A stretch of DNA of 64,000 nucleotides. Source: Pseudonocardia sp. TRM90224. Its GTDB lineage: Bacteria > Actinomycetota > Actinomycetes > Mycobacteriales > Pseudonocardiaceae. Made by a program: the position numbers and the translations under genes. The stretch spans positions 21,286-85,285 of the forward strand of contig NZ_JAJGSX010000038.1 of NCBI RefSeq assembly GCF_021245725.1. Reading direction: 5' to 3'. Position 1 is the stretch's first letter, and each line of letters opens with the position of its first letter. Positions 1 to 8,188 of the stretch are shown here, piece after piece. The notes beneath the pieces are model-generated. The model ran no database searches. It saw only the letters and a list, made by a program, of their open reading frames with translations, and was not told the origin of the DNA.

Positions 1-644
1 TCGGGGACGAGGCGGCCAACCTGCGCCTTTCCGAGCAGCGTGCGGCCGCGGTGCGCGAGGCTCTCGCGGCCAGGCTCGGCCCGGGCTTCACCTTCGAGTC
101 GGTCGGGTTGGGCGAAACCCAGCCGATCGCGGCGAACCAGCGTGCCGACGGCAGCGACGACCCGGACGGACGGGCCCAGAACCGCCGGGTGGTGATCAGG
201 GTCGGTGCGGCCGGCACGACGGCGAAGCCGGTGGGCGCACGGCGGCTCTCGTCGAACTGGCGCGATCCCGGGCTGACGGCGGAGGTGGGATCGGCCCGCC
301 GGATCGGGCCGTACGTGCTGGTCACCGTCCTGGTGCGGAACACGACCAGTTCGACGGTGCAGACCGTCATCGCTCCGCCGTCGTTCCAGGTGATCGGTCC
401 GGAGCCGACCGGGGTCACGCTGGTGGATCGGGTGGGCCAGCGGCGGCACCGGATGTGCTTCGCCACCGGTTGGCTCGGCAACAAGGGCCTCGCCTACACG
501 CACGATTCCGTTTCGGAGATCCCACCCGGCGTGGAGGTTGCCTTCCACGGCCTCTACCAGGCGCCGGGGGCGGACGTCGACTCGGTCGATGTCGAGATCG
601 ACGGTTTCGACGCGGTCGTCCCCACTCAGCTGACGCCGATGTGA
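1..644 (+). CDS. OmpA-domain protein, 3' part (start lies upstream of the window)
   Basis: The frame is open from the left edge, so only the C-terminal part is present. NLRLSEQRAAAVREAL, then VGLGETQPIAANQ and NRRVVIRV, match the second half of an OmpA/MotB-type peptidoglycan-binding domain. In other proteins this domain anchors them to the cell wall by contacting diaminopimelate. About 145 residues follow that I do not recognise. They look beta-rich, with alternating hydrophobic stretches such as GPYVLVTVLVRNTT, and have no membrane segment, so they are probably an extracellular accessory domain. The 3' end overlaps the convergent VOC gene by 19 bases. OmpA domains also occur in actinobacterial NTP-dependent conflict systems, and a GTPase operon lies a few kilobases away, but I see no direct link. 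The domain call is good; the function of the tail is unknown. Confidence 0.75.
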   Translation, partial: GDEAANLRLSEQRAAAVREALAARLGPGFTFESVGLGETQPIAANQRADGSDDPDGRAQNRRVVIRVGAAGTTAKPVGARRLSSNWRDPGLTAEVGSARRIGPYVLVTVLVRNTTSSTVQTVIAPPSFQVIGPEPTGVTLVDRVGQRRHRMCFATGWLGNKGLAYTHDSVSEIPPGVEVAFHGLYQAPGADVDSVDVEIDGFDAVVPTQLTPM

Positions 645-934
645 ACCTTCCGGCCGTCCGGATCGGAGAGGAGGTGCTCACCGGGGCCGAGCTGCCCGGC
701 CACCGACCGGTCGACCACGAACCCGAGCCGCAGGTCGCCGGTGATCCGGCCGCCACGGGCCGGGTACAGCTCGACGACCAGCCCGCCGGGCAGCTCCGCC
801 GCGAAGTGGACGGGGCCGGCCCCGTGGCGCTCGCGGACGAACACCAGTCCGAGGCTCCCGTAGAAGTCGCGGCAGGCGTCCAGCCGCTCGGTGTAGATCA
901 CCAGCAGCGTTGGTCGCACGGCCGACGAGGTCAC
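626..934 (-). CDS. VOC (glyoxalase/bleomycin-resistance) family protein
   Basis: A protein of 102 residues with the vicinal-oxygen-chelate pattern. LLVIYTERLDACRDFYGSLG is the first beta-alpha unit, and GEHLLSDPDGRKVHIG is the closing strand that normally carries the last metal or ligand residue. A single module of this size usually works as a dimer. Family members include lyases, dioxygenases and drug-binding resistance proteins, and the substrate cannot be read from the sequence. I start at GTG 934; the frame could run to 1012, but that would cross the promoter region of the divergent SRPBCC gene. The gene ends convergently into the OmpA-domain gene. The usual His/Glu metal ligands are not all obvious, so it may bind rather than catalyse. 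Confidence 0.75.
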   Translation of the reverse strand: MTSSAVRPTLLVIYTERLDACRDFYGSLGLVFVRERHGAGPVHFAAELPGGLVVELYPARGGRITGDLRLGFVVDRSVAGQLGPGEHLLSDPDGRKVHIGVS

Positions 935-969
935 GTCCCCAGCATGCCCGCGATCACCGCTTCCACCTT

Positions 970-985
970 GACAAGAAAAATTGTC
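970..985. promoter_or_regulatory. Inverted repeat GACAA-N6-TTGTC in the divergent promoter region
   Basis: GACAA and TTGTC form a perfect dyad around GAAAAA, 18 bases before the SRPBCC start and in the gap to the divergent VOC gene. The A/T-rich patch stands out in this GC-rich region. The position suits an operator or a -35-overlapping site controlling one or both genes. The regulator is unknown. Confidence 0.4.
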
Positions 986-1002
986 GGTGAGACGGTGGCG
1001 CA

Positions 1003-1602
1003 ATGCAGACAAAAGGAACGACCTTCAGCGCCACCTTCCGGATGCCGGCCGCACCGGACACCGTGTGGCGGCACCTGCGCGAGCCCGAGCTGCTGCGCCG
1101 GTGGTTCGGCTGGCACGGTCCCGAGTTCGAGAGCGAGATCGTGGGACTGTCGGGCGGGTTCAGCACCGTCGAGGACGACGGCCGCAGCGTCGTCATCGGC
1201 GACCACCGCATGGCGCTGGCCGAGATCGGGTCGGAGACCGAGCTACACCTCTCCCGGATCACCGAGGCCGAAGCGCACGGCATGGAGATCGACGAAGGCT
1301 GGGTGACGTTCCTCGAGCAGCTGCGCTTCGTCGTCGCCGAGCAGCCCGAGGGCCAACGGCACACGTTCATGACGGGGGGCGCGCCGACGACCGAACCGCA
1401 GTGGCCGCACGAGGAGTGGGCGCGGTCGGCACATCAGCGCACGGTGATCGTCCGCGGCTCGGGCGACGTCCAGCTGGCGATAGTCGGCTCGGCCGACGGC
1501 GGCCCGTCCCCGCACGTCGTGGTCAACAGCTACGGCCGGACCGACAGCGAAGCAGCCGAGCTGCACGCGGAGATCGCCGCGTGGGTGGCCGGCACCCGAT
1601 GA
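1003..1602 (+). CDS. SRPBCC (AHSA1/START-like) domain protein
   Basis: A protein of 199 residues that begins FSATFRMPAAPDTVWRHLRE with RRWFG soon after. This is the classic opening of the SRPBCC helix-grip fold (AHSA1, polyketide cyclase and lipid-transfer relatives), where a hydrophobic cavity holds a small ligand. The C-terminal half carries the expected long helix (SEAAELHAEIAAWVAG). It is longer than the usual 140-160 residues because of an insertion near residues 95-130. The ATG lies downstream of a dyad that may control it. The next gene is convergent with only 18 bases between stops, so this is probably a single-gene unit. Function beyond small-ligand binding cannot be assigned. Confidence 0.8.
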   Translation: MQTKGTTFSATFRMPAAPDTVWRHLREPELLRRWFGWHGPEFESEIVGLSGGFSTVEDDGRSVVIGDHRMALAEIGSETELHLSRITEAEAHGMEIDEGWVTFLEQLRFVVAEQPEGQRHTFMTGGAPTTEPQWPHEEWARSAHQRTVIVRGSGDVQLAIVGSADGGPSPHVVVNSYGRTDSEAAELHAEIAAWVAGTR

Positions 1603-1620
1603 CCGAGCACTCCCTCCTGT

Positions 1621-2211
1621 TCACCTCGGCCGATATGTCCCGTCTTCCGCTCGTTCCCACGCGCCCGAGCCGGCACTGAAGACGGCCTCCAGCTCCGGCC
1701 ACCGATCGGTGAGCTCGGTGAGCGTCGCGGTCGCGCGATCCACCGGCGGCATGTCGGCGAGCGAGACGAACCACATCGGCGCTGGCAGATCTGCCGGCTG
1801 GGCGCGCACGACACGCTCGGGAGCACGGTCCTCGCTCATGACCCGGGCGTCGATGTGCGCCCACTCCCCCGGCTCGTACCCGATCTCGTCGGCGCCGACA
1901 TCGGTCGCGATCACGTGCTCCGGTCCGAACTCGACGATGTCGTCGTAGTTCAGCCCGGGCATCACGATCGGGACGTTCGCGAGCCGTCCGCGGTAGCGCC
2001 CGTCGGCATCAACGGCCAGCACCTCGACCCACATCCGCTCGGCGTCGAGCGTCTGACCGTCGATGGCGCGAGGGACGCACATGAACAGGAGCTTCACGAG
2101 CCGACCGACCTGGAGCGAGCGCCTGGTCTCCGGTGTCGGGATGAAGAACGTGCGCGGGGCTGCGGCGTGCTGCTCCTCTGCGTCGGCGAGCCAGTAGCCC
2201 GTGGCATTCAC
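1621..2211 (-). CDS. DUF2314/DUF2185-like protein
   Basis: A protein of 196 residues. The first 105 residues resemble DUF2314 proteins: a TFFIP segment, RLVKLLF, then ERMWVEVLAVDADGRYRGRL and an NVP...GLNYDD turn. The second half (MWFVSLADMPP, then WPELEAVFSAGSGAWER) recalls the DUF2185 and Imm33-like group, several of which are predicted immunity or SUKH-like partner proteins. I chose GTG 2211; GTG 2229, six codons earlier, is equally possible and neither has a strong ribosome binding site. It diverges from the FAD monooxygenase across an operator-like region. No signal peptide or membrane segment is seen. An immunity role is only suggested by family resemblance. Confidence 0.65.
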   Translation of the reverse strand: MNATGYWLADAEEQHAAAPRTFFIPTPETRRSLQVGRLVKLLFMCVPRAIDGQTLDAERMWVEVLAVDADGRYRGRLANVPIVMPGLNYDDIVEFGPEHVIATDVGADEIGYEPGEWAHIDARVMSEDRAPERVVRAQPADLPAPMWFVSLADMPPVDRATATLTELTDRWPELEAVFSAGSGAWERAEDGTYRPR

Positions 2212-2250
2212 CGCGCCATGATGGCGCACCCCGGCTCGTTGACGCCCCTG

Positions 2251-2271
2251 GAACACAATAGTACGTTGTTC
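2251..2271. promoter_or_regulatory. Operator-like palindrome GAACA-N3-TA-N-TA-N3-TGTTC
   Basis: A 21-base imperfect dyad with perfect 5-base outer arms (GAACA/TGTTC) and matching inner TA steps lies between the DUF2314-like gene and the FAD monooxygenase. A second GGAAC half site follows at 2281-2285. The region is AT-rich and the spacing suits a TetR-type dimer. The nearby TetR gene at 3859 is the natural candidate, by inference only. Confidence 0.4.
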
Positions 2272-2307
2272 TTTAGTTCTGGAACACCGTGCTTTCAGGG
2301 GGAGAAC

Positions 2308-3792
2308 ATGCCGGAAGAGCCAGTACTCCGCAGCTACGACGGGCCGCCCGAGCAGGGGCGCCACGCCGTGGTCATCGGATCCGGAATGGCCGGCCTGCTG
2401 GCCGCGCGGGTCGCGACCGAGCACTTCGAGCAGGTGACGGTGATCGATCGCGACCGCTTCCCGGAGCGGCCCGACCACCGCAAGGGCACCCCGCAGTCCC
2501 ACCACGCGCACGGCCTGCTCCCGCGCGGCCACGAGATCGTCCACGGGCTGTTCCCCGGCATCGGCGACGACCTGCGCGCCGCCGGTGCGACCGTGGCGAA
2601 GGGCGTCGGCGCCGTCGTCGTGTCGCCGGCCGGACCGCTGCCGGCGCTCCCCTCGCCCGGCGAGTTCGTGATGTTCAGCCGGTTCCTCCTCGAATGGACC
2701 ATCCGCCGGCGGCTCGCGGCGCTCCCGCAGGTCCGGTTCCTGCAGGGCGCCGACGTCGTGGGGCTGGAGGCGGACGGGGCCGGCGTGAGCGGCGTTCGGC
2801 TGCGGCACCGCGGCGACGCCGACGGCCCCGACGTCGTCCCCGCCGACCTGGTGATCGACTGCAGCGGTCGCAGCTCCAAGGCGCCCGACTGGCTCCGGGA
2901 GCTGGGCTGCGGCGACGTCCCCGAGGACGTCGTGAACACCGGACTGAGCTACGCCTCGCGGTTCTTCGAGCGGCCCGCCGGGTTCCCCGACGAGTGGCTG
3001 AGCGTGCTCATCAACGGGCGGTCGCCGGACAACCCGCGCGCGGGCCTCCTGCTGTGCGTCGAGAACAATTTGTGGCACGTGACGGTCGGTCAGGTGCTGG
3101 GCGACCGGCTACCCGCCGAGGGCGCCGGAGCGCCCGACGACGCGGCGTTCCTCCGAATGGCGGGCGAGCTGGCCGACCCGACCATCTACGAGGCGATCAG
3201 GGTGGCCAAGCCGGTTAGCCCGATCCGCGGGTACCGCACGCCGACCAACCGGTTGCGCCGGTTCGAGAAGCTGAAGCGGATGCCGACGGGTTTTGTGGTC
3301 ACCGGCGACGCCGCCTGCGCGTTCAACCCGATCTACGGGCAAGGCATGACCGTTGCGGCCATGGACGCGTTGGTGCTGGCCGAGGCGCTGCGGCGCAGCG
3401 AGGGGGGCCGGTCGGCGGACTTCGCGCAGGCGTTCCAGGCCGACCTCGCGAAGAACGTCGCCGCGCCGTGGTTCGTCGCCACGAGCGAGGACCTGCGCTG
3501 GGCGGACGTCCGGATGACCGGGGCCCGGCTCGGCCTCGTCGCGCCGATCGGGCGCCGCTACATGGATCTGCTGCTGCGCGCGGCCGTGCACGACCCCGAG
3601 CTCACCGCCGTCTACCTCGGCATCATCTTCATGCTCGCGCCGCCGAAGAGCGCCGTCGCCCCGTGGATCATCGCCAGGATCGTGCGCAGCTTGTTCAGCC
3701 GTCGTCTGCGGCAGCCGCTGCAGGAGTACGCGCTGTCCGCCGAGGGTCTTGCCGCGGTGCGCAAACTGCCGGACGCGGTGGTGCCGGCATGA
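2308..3792 (+). CDS. FAD-dependent monooxygenase/oxidoreductase (PHBH-like fold)
   Basis: A protein of 494 residues with an N-terminal Rossmann FAD motif (VVIGSGMAGLLAARV) followed by an acidic ribose-binding position in VIDRDRF. The second FAD signature is TGFVVTGDAACAFNPIYGQG near residue 340, the GD...P motif of aromatic-ring and polyketide hydroxylases that contacts the FAD ribityl chain. The SHHAH segment and the long C-terminal part match actinobacterial proteins annotated as FAD-dependent oxidoreductases of the 2-polyprenyl-6-methoxyphenol hydroxylase class. The ATG at 2308 has a strong GGGGGAG ribosome binding site, which sets the start over the much longer open frame. It is followed by a TetR gene 66 bases downstream, which probably controls it. 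The substrate is unknown. Confidence 0.85.
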   Translation: MPEEPVLRSYDGPPEQGRHAVVIGSGMAGLLAARVATEHFEQVTVIDRDRFPERPDHRKGTPQSHHAHGLLPRGHEIVHGLFPGIGDDLRAAGATVAKGVGAVVVSPAGPLPALPSPGEFVMFSRFLLEWTIRRRLAALPQVRFLQGADVVGLEADGAGVSGVRLRHRGDADGPDVVPADLVIDCSGRSSKAPDWLRELGCGDVPEDVVNTGLSYASRFFERPAGFPDEWLSVLINGRSPDNPRAGLLLCVENNLWHVTVGQVLGDRLPAEGAGAPDDAAFLRMAGELADPTIYEAIRVAKPVSPIRGYRTPTNRLRRFEKLKRMPTGFVVTGDAACAFNPIYGQGMTVAAMDALVLAEALRRSEGGRSADFAQAFQADLAKNVAAPWFVATSEDLRWADVRMTGARLGLVAPIGRRYMDLLLRAAVHDPELTAVYLGIIFMLAPPKSAVAPWIIARIVRSLFSRRLRQPLQEYALSAEGLAAVRKLPDAVVPA

Positions 3793-3858
3793 CCTGCCCG
3801 GTTTGCGTGATTACATGGCATCCGTGCTCGTAACCACCACCCCGGGGTCCCGGGGCGC

Positions 3859-4455
3859 ATGACCCGACACCGCACCCCGACTCTCGAGGTCAGGGAGGCG
3901 CTGCTGCGTGCCGCGCGGGAGCTCCTCGACGAGGGCGGCCCCGCGGCGCTCGGCGTCCGCGACATCGCCGCGCGCGCCGGTGTCGCGCCCATGGGCGTCT
4001 ACAAGCGGTTCGGGTCGAAGAACGGCATCGTCGACGAGCTGTTCCGGCAGGGGTTCGAGGAGCTGGCGGCCGCGGTGGGCCCGGCCGGCAGCGACGACGT
4101 GCGGGCCGACATCGCCGCCGGGATGGCCCGCTACCGCGAGTTCGCGCTGGCCAACCCCGCTGTCTACCGCCTCATGTTCGACGCCCCCGTGCCCGACTTC
4201 GGGCCGTCGGCGATCGCCATGGAGTCGGCCCGGACGGCGTTCGACCGGCTCGTCGTCGCGATCCGGCTCGGCGTCGCCGAGAACACCTTCGTCCAGGGCG
4301 ACCCGGTCGAGATGGCGCAGCGGTTCTGGGCGTCGTGCCACGGGGCCCTCAGCGTGCAGCTGCGTGGGATCGGTTTCGTCACCGATTTCGAGGCGCACTA
4401 CACGGCGCTGGTGGAGACGCTGTTGCGCGGCATCTCGGTCGACCCGACGGCCTAG
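3859..4455 (+). CDS. TetR/AcrR family transcriptional regulator
   Basis: A protein of 198 residues. The helix-turn-helix spans about residues 12-58 (VREALLRAARELLDEGG, then VRDIAARAGVAPMGVYKRFG), a textbook TetR DNA-binding domain. The C-terminal ligand domain contains FWASCHGALSVQL, typical of the WHG/TetR_C_13 group with a conserved Trp and His-Gly. It follows the FAD monooxygenase on the same strand and probably represses it and itself, with the dyad at 2251-2271 as the likely operator. The ligand is unknown. A 60-base palindromic repeat begins 171 bases downstream. Confidence 0.9.
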   Translation: MTRHRTPTLEVREALLRAARELLDEGGPAALGVRDIAARAGVAPMGVYKRFGSKNGIVDELFRQGFEELAAAVGPAGSDDVRADIAAGMARYREFALANPAVYRLMFDAPVPDFGPSAIAMESARTAFDRLVVAIRLGVAENTFVQGDPVEMAQRFWASCHGALSVQLRGIGFVTDFEAHYTALVETLLRGISVDPTA

Positions 4456-4626
4456 TACTGCCGTTGTAGATAGTGATCATGTCTCGGGCCGGGTTCTGCA
4501 ATGGCTGGTTGCGGGCGGGTGGTCCGGTTGGTCTTGGTGCTTGCGGTCTTTTAAGGGCGCCCTCGCCGGGCGGGCAAGTCTCCGGGATGGTCGGGGTCGT
4601 GCCATTGGCGCAGACCGGTCTTGGGT

Positions 4627-4686
4627 GTCGACAACGACGTTTTGGCTGTTGTTAGCGCTCACAAACAGCCATAACGTCGTTGTCGA
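4627..4686. repeat. 60-bp palindromic repeat, copy 1
   Basis: Perfect 14-base arms (TCGACAACGACGTT at 4628-4641 and its complement at 4673-4686) enclose one T/T mismatch, then a second perfect 8-base stem (TGGCTGTT/AACAGCCA) and a 13-base loop with GTTAGCGC. A sister copy with the same outer arms and the shared core TTGTTAGCGC lies at 14246-14306 in the same orientation. It sits 33 bases after the stop of the minus-strand kinase gene, where it could end transcription, but it has no U-tract. The rest of the gap 4456-4719 shows no gene or clear signal. Confidence 0.8.
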
Positions 4687-4719
4687 TGGCTGGTGGGTCT
4701 GCTCCGTAGACCAGGCCGG

Positions 4720-7176
4720 CTACTGTCCGGCTGCGATCGCGGCCAGGTCCCACACCATGACGTTGCTGTTGTACGCCCCCGCGACGAGCAGCGAGCGCCC
4801 GCCGGACTGCGCGACGGTCAGCCCGGTGATCTGGTCGTCGGCTGCGACCGGGACGGTGACGGGCCTGCCGATGGGCTCGTGGGTGCGCAGGTCCCAGAGC
4901 CGGATCGTATTGTCGACGCCCGCCGAGACGATGATCGGTCGACCGTCGAGCTCGGTCGTGGTGAGCTTCGCGAGCCCATTGGGATGCCCGGTGATCGGCT
5001 CCCCCAGCAACGCCCCGGTGGCCAGCTCCCACACCTGCACGACGTTGCCGCCCGGCACCGCATCCTGCGGGGACCGGTTCCCGGCGATGATCACCGGCCG
5101 GCCGTCCAGCTGCCCGACGGTGAGCGCCCCGATGTCCCCGCTGGGCAGCGCGAGCTGGCGTCCGACGGGTTGCCGGGTGCCCAGGTCCCACACCCCGATC
5201 TTGTTGGGGTAGCTCGCCCCGACGACGACCGGTCGGCCGTCGAGCTGCGTCACGACGATGTTGTTCAGACCTTCGCTGATGATCGGCTGGCCGATCTGCT
5301 GGTGGGTGGCCAGGTCCCAGACCCGGATCGTGTCGGGGTTGTCGGGCTCGCACCCCGAGCAGCCGCTGGCCGAGACCACCACCGGGCGGTCGCCCAGCTG
5401 CGCCGTCGCCACCGCGCTGATGATTCCGATCTCCCCGGTGAACGACTCACCGAGCTGCTGGCCCGTGGCCAGGTCCCACACCCACAGGGTGGTGTCCTGG
5501 CTACCCCCGACGATCACCGGCCGGCCGTCGAGCTGGCCGATGGCCAGCCCGTTGAGCCCCTTGGAGGGGCCGCCGATCGGGCTTCCGACAGGCTGGTTCG
5601 TGGCGAGGTCGAACACCTGCACCTTGTCGGCGGACTCGCCATACGTGCCGCCTGCGGCAACCACGACGGGGCGGCCCTCCAGCTGCGCGGCCGCGACCGC
5701 AGAGACCTGCGGCACGGCACCGGGGACGGTGATGGGCAGGGTGGTCGGCGCGCCCGCGTCGGCCTGCACAGCGGACGCCGGCGCCGCGGACGCCGGCGGG
5801 GTCCCGCCGGTCGTCGGCCCTGCGGGCAAGCTGTTGATCGCGACGATGACACCGATGGCCAGCACGAGAGTGCCGCCGATGGCGATGGCGGCGCGTCCGC
5901 GGCGAGGGCGCCCGGCCTGCGGGGGCGGGATGTCTTCGACGTACGGCGGCGGGACGACGGCCCGGCGCGGCTCCGCGTGGATCCGGTCGGTGGGGGTCGG
6001 CCGGGTGGGCTGCTCCGGCAGGTGCGCCGCCCGTGGCGGGGGATCGGCCCGAAAGGGTTGCTGACCCGTGCCCCTGGGTGGGGACGGGTCGGGCGCCCAC
6101 GACGGCGGGACCGGATCGGCCTCCCACCGCGGCGGGACCGGATCGTTCGCCCAGGGCGGTGGGGTGTCGGCCTTGCGGGCCGGTTGCGGGGTCGGCGTCC
6201 GGGGCGGTGGGGTGTCGGCCCTGCGGGTTTGCGGGGTCGGCGTCCGGGGCGGTGGGGTGTCGACCCGGGCGTCCGTCCCGGCCGGCGCGGGCCGTTCCTG
6301 GACCGGCGGGATCACCTGCGGCCCGGCCTGCTCCGACGCCCGGCGGGCGGCGGCGGCAAGCGCGCCGGCACTCGCGTAGCGATTCTCGGGCTGCTTCGCC
6401 AGCGCGGTCGCGACGACGTCGTCCAGCTCGGCCGGCAACCCGGGAACGATCTCGCTCGGCCGCGGCGGCACCTGGTTGGCGTGCTGGTAGAGCAGCGCGA
6501 TGAACTCGTCGGCGGTGAACGGCTTCGTGCCGGTCAGGCACTCGAACAGCATGCAACCCAGCGCGTAGACGTCCACGCGGTGGTCGACGGTGCCCGAGGT
6601 GAACCGCTCCGGCGCCATGTACGCGGGCGAGCCGACGGCGTTGCCGGTCAGCGTCAGCCGCCCGGACGTCTCCGGGGAGATGGCGCGGGCGATCCCGAAG
6701 TCGGCGAGGTAGACGGCGTCCGGGTCGCCCGGCGCGGTGGTCGCGAGCAGCACGTTGGCCGGCTTCACGTCCCGGTGCATGAGCCCCGCGCGGTGCGCGG
6801 CGTCGAGCGCGGCGGCAACCTGCCCGACGATCCCGATCGCACGCGCCGCATCGAGCCGGCCCGTCCTGGCGAGCAGCGCGCCGAGGTCCTCCCCCTCGAC
6901 GTACCGCATGTCGATGTAGAGGTGGCCGTCGATGTGCCCGTACCGGTGGATCGGGATGGTGTGCTGCTCGGTCAGCCCGGCCGCAACGCGGGCCTCGCGC
7001 TCGAACCGGGCCCGGTAGTCGTCGTCGCGAGAGAGCGACTCGAGCAGCAGCTTGATCGCGACCACCCGGTTGTGGCTGGTGTCGTACGCCCGCCAGACCT
7101 CACCCATCCCGCCCCGCCCGAGCAACACCTCAAGGCGGTACGGGCCGAACATCCGGTCGGGCACAGGCGTCTCCAT
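4720..7176 (-). CDS. Membrane Ser/Thr protein kinase with extracellular seven-bladed WD40-like propeller
   Basis: A protein of 818 residues from ATG 7176; a TTG at 7221 would add 15. The PknB-type kinase domain covers residues 9-275, with P-loop GRGGMGE, VVAIKLL lysine, HRDVKPANVLL catalytic loop, DFGIA and APE motifs, so it looks active. A Pro-rich linker rich in TPPPRTPTPQ repeats follows, then one membrane helix near residues 426-447 (AIAIGGTLVLAIGVIVAI). The outer part has seven blades, each closing with [VL][FW][DE]L (VFDLA, VWDLA, VWDLA, VWDLG, VWELA, LWDLR, VWDLA), enough for a complete beta-propeller that could sense a ligand or partner. It lies downstream of the GTPase operon on the same strand and could phosphorylate its products. 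That link is inference. Confidence 0.9.
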   Translation of the reverse strand: METPVPDRMFGPYRLEVLLGRGGMGEVWRAYDTSHNRVVAIKLLLESLSRDDDYRARFEREARVAAGLTEQHTIPIHRYGHIDGHLYIDMRYVEGEDLGALLARTGRLDAARAIGIVGQVAAALDAAHRAGLMHRDVKPANVLLATTAPGDPDAVYLADFGIARAISPETSGRLTLTGNAVGSPAYMAPERFTSGTVDHRVDVYALGCMLFECLTGTKPFTADEFIALLYQHANQVPPRPSEIVPGLPAELDDVVATALAKQPENRYASAGALAAAARRASEQAGPQVIPPVQERPAPAGTDARVDTPPPRTPTPQTRRADTPPPRTPTPQPARKADTPPPWANDPVPPRWEADPVPPSWAPDPSPPRGTGQQPFRADPPPRAAHLPEQPTRPTPTDRIHAEPRRAVVPPPYVEDIPPPQAGRPRRGRAAIAIGGTLVLAIGVIVAINSLPAGPTTGGTPPASAAPASAVQADAGAPTTLPITVPGAVPQVSAVAAAQLEGRPVVVAAGGTYGESADKVQVFDLATNQPVGSPIGGPSKGLNGLAIGQLDGRPVIVGGSQDTTLWVWDLATGQQLGESFTGEIGIISAVATAQLGDRPVVVSASGCSGCEPDNPDTIRVWDLATHQQIGQPIISEGLNNIVVTQLDGRPVVVGASYPNKIGVWDLGTRQPVGRQLALPSGDIGALTVGQLDGRPVIIAGNRSPQDAVPGGNVVQVWELATGALLGEPITGHPNGLAKLTTTELDGRPIIVSAGVDNTIRLWDLRTHEPIGRPVTVPVAADDQITGLTVAQSGGRSLLVAGAYNSNVMVWDLAAIAAGQ
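6155..6262 (-). repeat. Three imperfect 45-48 bp tandem repeats in the kinase linker
   Basis: GGCGGTGGGGTGTCG recurs at about 6155, 6203 and 6248, in-frame units of 48 and 45 bases that encode the Pro/Thr-rich linker (PPPRTPTPQ) between the kinase domain and the membrane helix. Such repeats change length easily by slippage, so linker length may vary between strains. Confidence 0.7.
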
Positions 7177-7254
7177 CCGCGGGGCCAGCGCATTGTCGGC
7201 GTCGCCCCACTCGCGTCGCAATCCCCTCGGGCCCGCGGCGCCTCGACCGGGCGA

Positions 7255-7929
7255 CTACCCCAGCACGGGCATGCGCTGCGCGAGTTGCCCGCCCGGATCC
7301 CGCGGCGTCGTGCGGCCGCTGCCGATCAGCAAGCAGTCCTCGTCGGTCCAGGCGTCCGGGAGCGGAGAGCCGGCCAGCGCCTCGACGGTCGCGCGCCCGA
7401 GGGCGAGCGACTCGGGGGTCGGGGCCGGGACGTCGAGGTCGCGACCGAGGTCGAGGTGGTGCACCGCGAGCTCGACCGCCCACGTCGCGAGGAAGTCGCC
7501 GCCGGCGAGCACGTGACCCTGGAACGACACCGACCCCTCCGGCATCCGCGCGACAGAGGTCCGCACCGCGTCGGCGGCAATGCGCAGGTGCTCCAGCGCG
7601 CCGGCCGGGCGCCGGTAGGCCGACGCGGTCCGCCGTGTCCAGAGGATCCGGTCGACCTCGTCGGCGGAGCCGTCCGTCGACGGCAGCTCGATGCTCCAGT
7701 ACGTGGCAGCATCGCGGTCGGGGGCCCGATCGATCGCGGCGACCACACCGCCGACCATCTCCTGCAGCCCCGTGCGCACGTGGACGACGACGTCGAGCAC
7801 CGCCCAACCGTGACACCGACTGGCGGCGAGCAGCTCGTGGTCGCTCAGCGCCGCGACGACCTCGACGAACCGGTCGAGCTCACCGAGCAGCGCGGCCCGC
7901 GCGATCGCGTGATCAACACTGAGCGCCAC
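7255..7929 (-). CDS. MDMPI/DinB-like protein (maleylpyruvate isomerase N-terminal family)
   Basis: A protein of 224 residues. It starts with a helix of the MDMPI_N type and has the conserved CHGWAVLDVVVHV segment, where His is a metal ligand in the DinB/mycothiol-transferase fold. The second and third metal histidines are in VELAVHHLDLGRDL near residue 150. Family members bind a divalent metal and use mycothiol as cofactor for isomerisation or S-transfer, and many are uncharacterised. The C-terminal piece after about residue 170 matches the short extension seen in actinobacterial relatives. It lies between the kinase (34 bases on) and the GTPase operon (37 bases before) on the same strand and may be cotranscribed, but is not translationally coupled. 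The substrate is unknown. Confidence 0.8.
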   Translation of the reverse strand: MALSVDHAIARAALLGELDRFVEVVAALSDHELLAASRCHGWAVLDVVVHVRTGLQEMVGGVVAAIDRAPDRDAATYWSIELPSTDGSADEVDRILWTRRTASAYRRPAGALEHLRIAADAVRTSVARMPEGSVSFQGHVLAGGDFLATWAVELAVHHLDLGRDLDVPAPTPESLALGRATVEALAGSPLPDAWTDEDCLLIGSGRTTPRDPGGQLAQRMPVLG

Positions 7930-7966
7930 CGGCCCATGCTAGGCGGCCGCACGTCGCGTGCCCCGT

Positions 7967-8188
7967 TCAGTTGAACGGCCAGAGGATGTCCAGGTAGCCG
8001 GTGAGGAGTCCGACCACCCACGCCCCCGCGCCGGCGTCGACGAGCAGCCACGCCCCGGCCGCGACGACGAGCACGATCGAGGCCGCCGCCGTGATCCTGA
8101 CCGCGGAGTAGGTCCAGGGCGCCCGCCCGGCCCGCTCCGGCGCAGCCGGCTTCACGACCGCCTTGATCGCCCGTTCCTCGCTCATCAT
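7967..8188 (-). CDS. Small membrane protein, last gene of the GTPase/GAP1 operon
   Basis: A protein of 73 residues with a charged cytoplasmic-looking N terminus (EERAIKAVVKPAAPERAG), one clear membrane helix (AASIVLVVAAGAWLLVDAG) and a second hydrophobic stretch (WVVGLLTGYLDILW), so either one or two membrane passes. Its ATG overlaps the TGA of GTPase 2 as ATGA, so it is translated by coupling and probably in fixed ratio with it. No family is recognised. Given its place it may tether or regulate the GTPase complex at the membrane, which is inference. Confidence 0.75.
   Translation of the reverse strand: MMSEERAIKAVVKPAAPERAGRAPWTYSAVRITAAASIVLVVAAGAWLLVDAGAGAWVVGLLTGYLDILWPFN

Noticed and set aside
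3805..3835. A TTAC-N15-GTAA dyad before the TetR gene at 3859
   Set aside because: The arms are only four bases and the inner part does not pair, so chance is likely.
4473..4655. A 60-codon frame between the TetR and kinase genes
   Set aside because: No ribosome binding site, odd composition, and it runs into the palindromic repeat.
4693..7974. A 1,093-codon plus-strand frame opposite the WD40 kinase
   Set aside because: Low-complexity translation and no domain, while the minus strand carries all kinase and WD40 motifs. It is a shadow frame.
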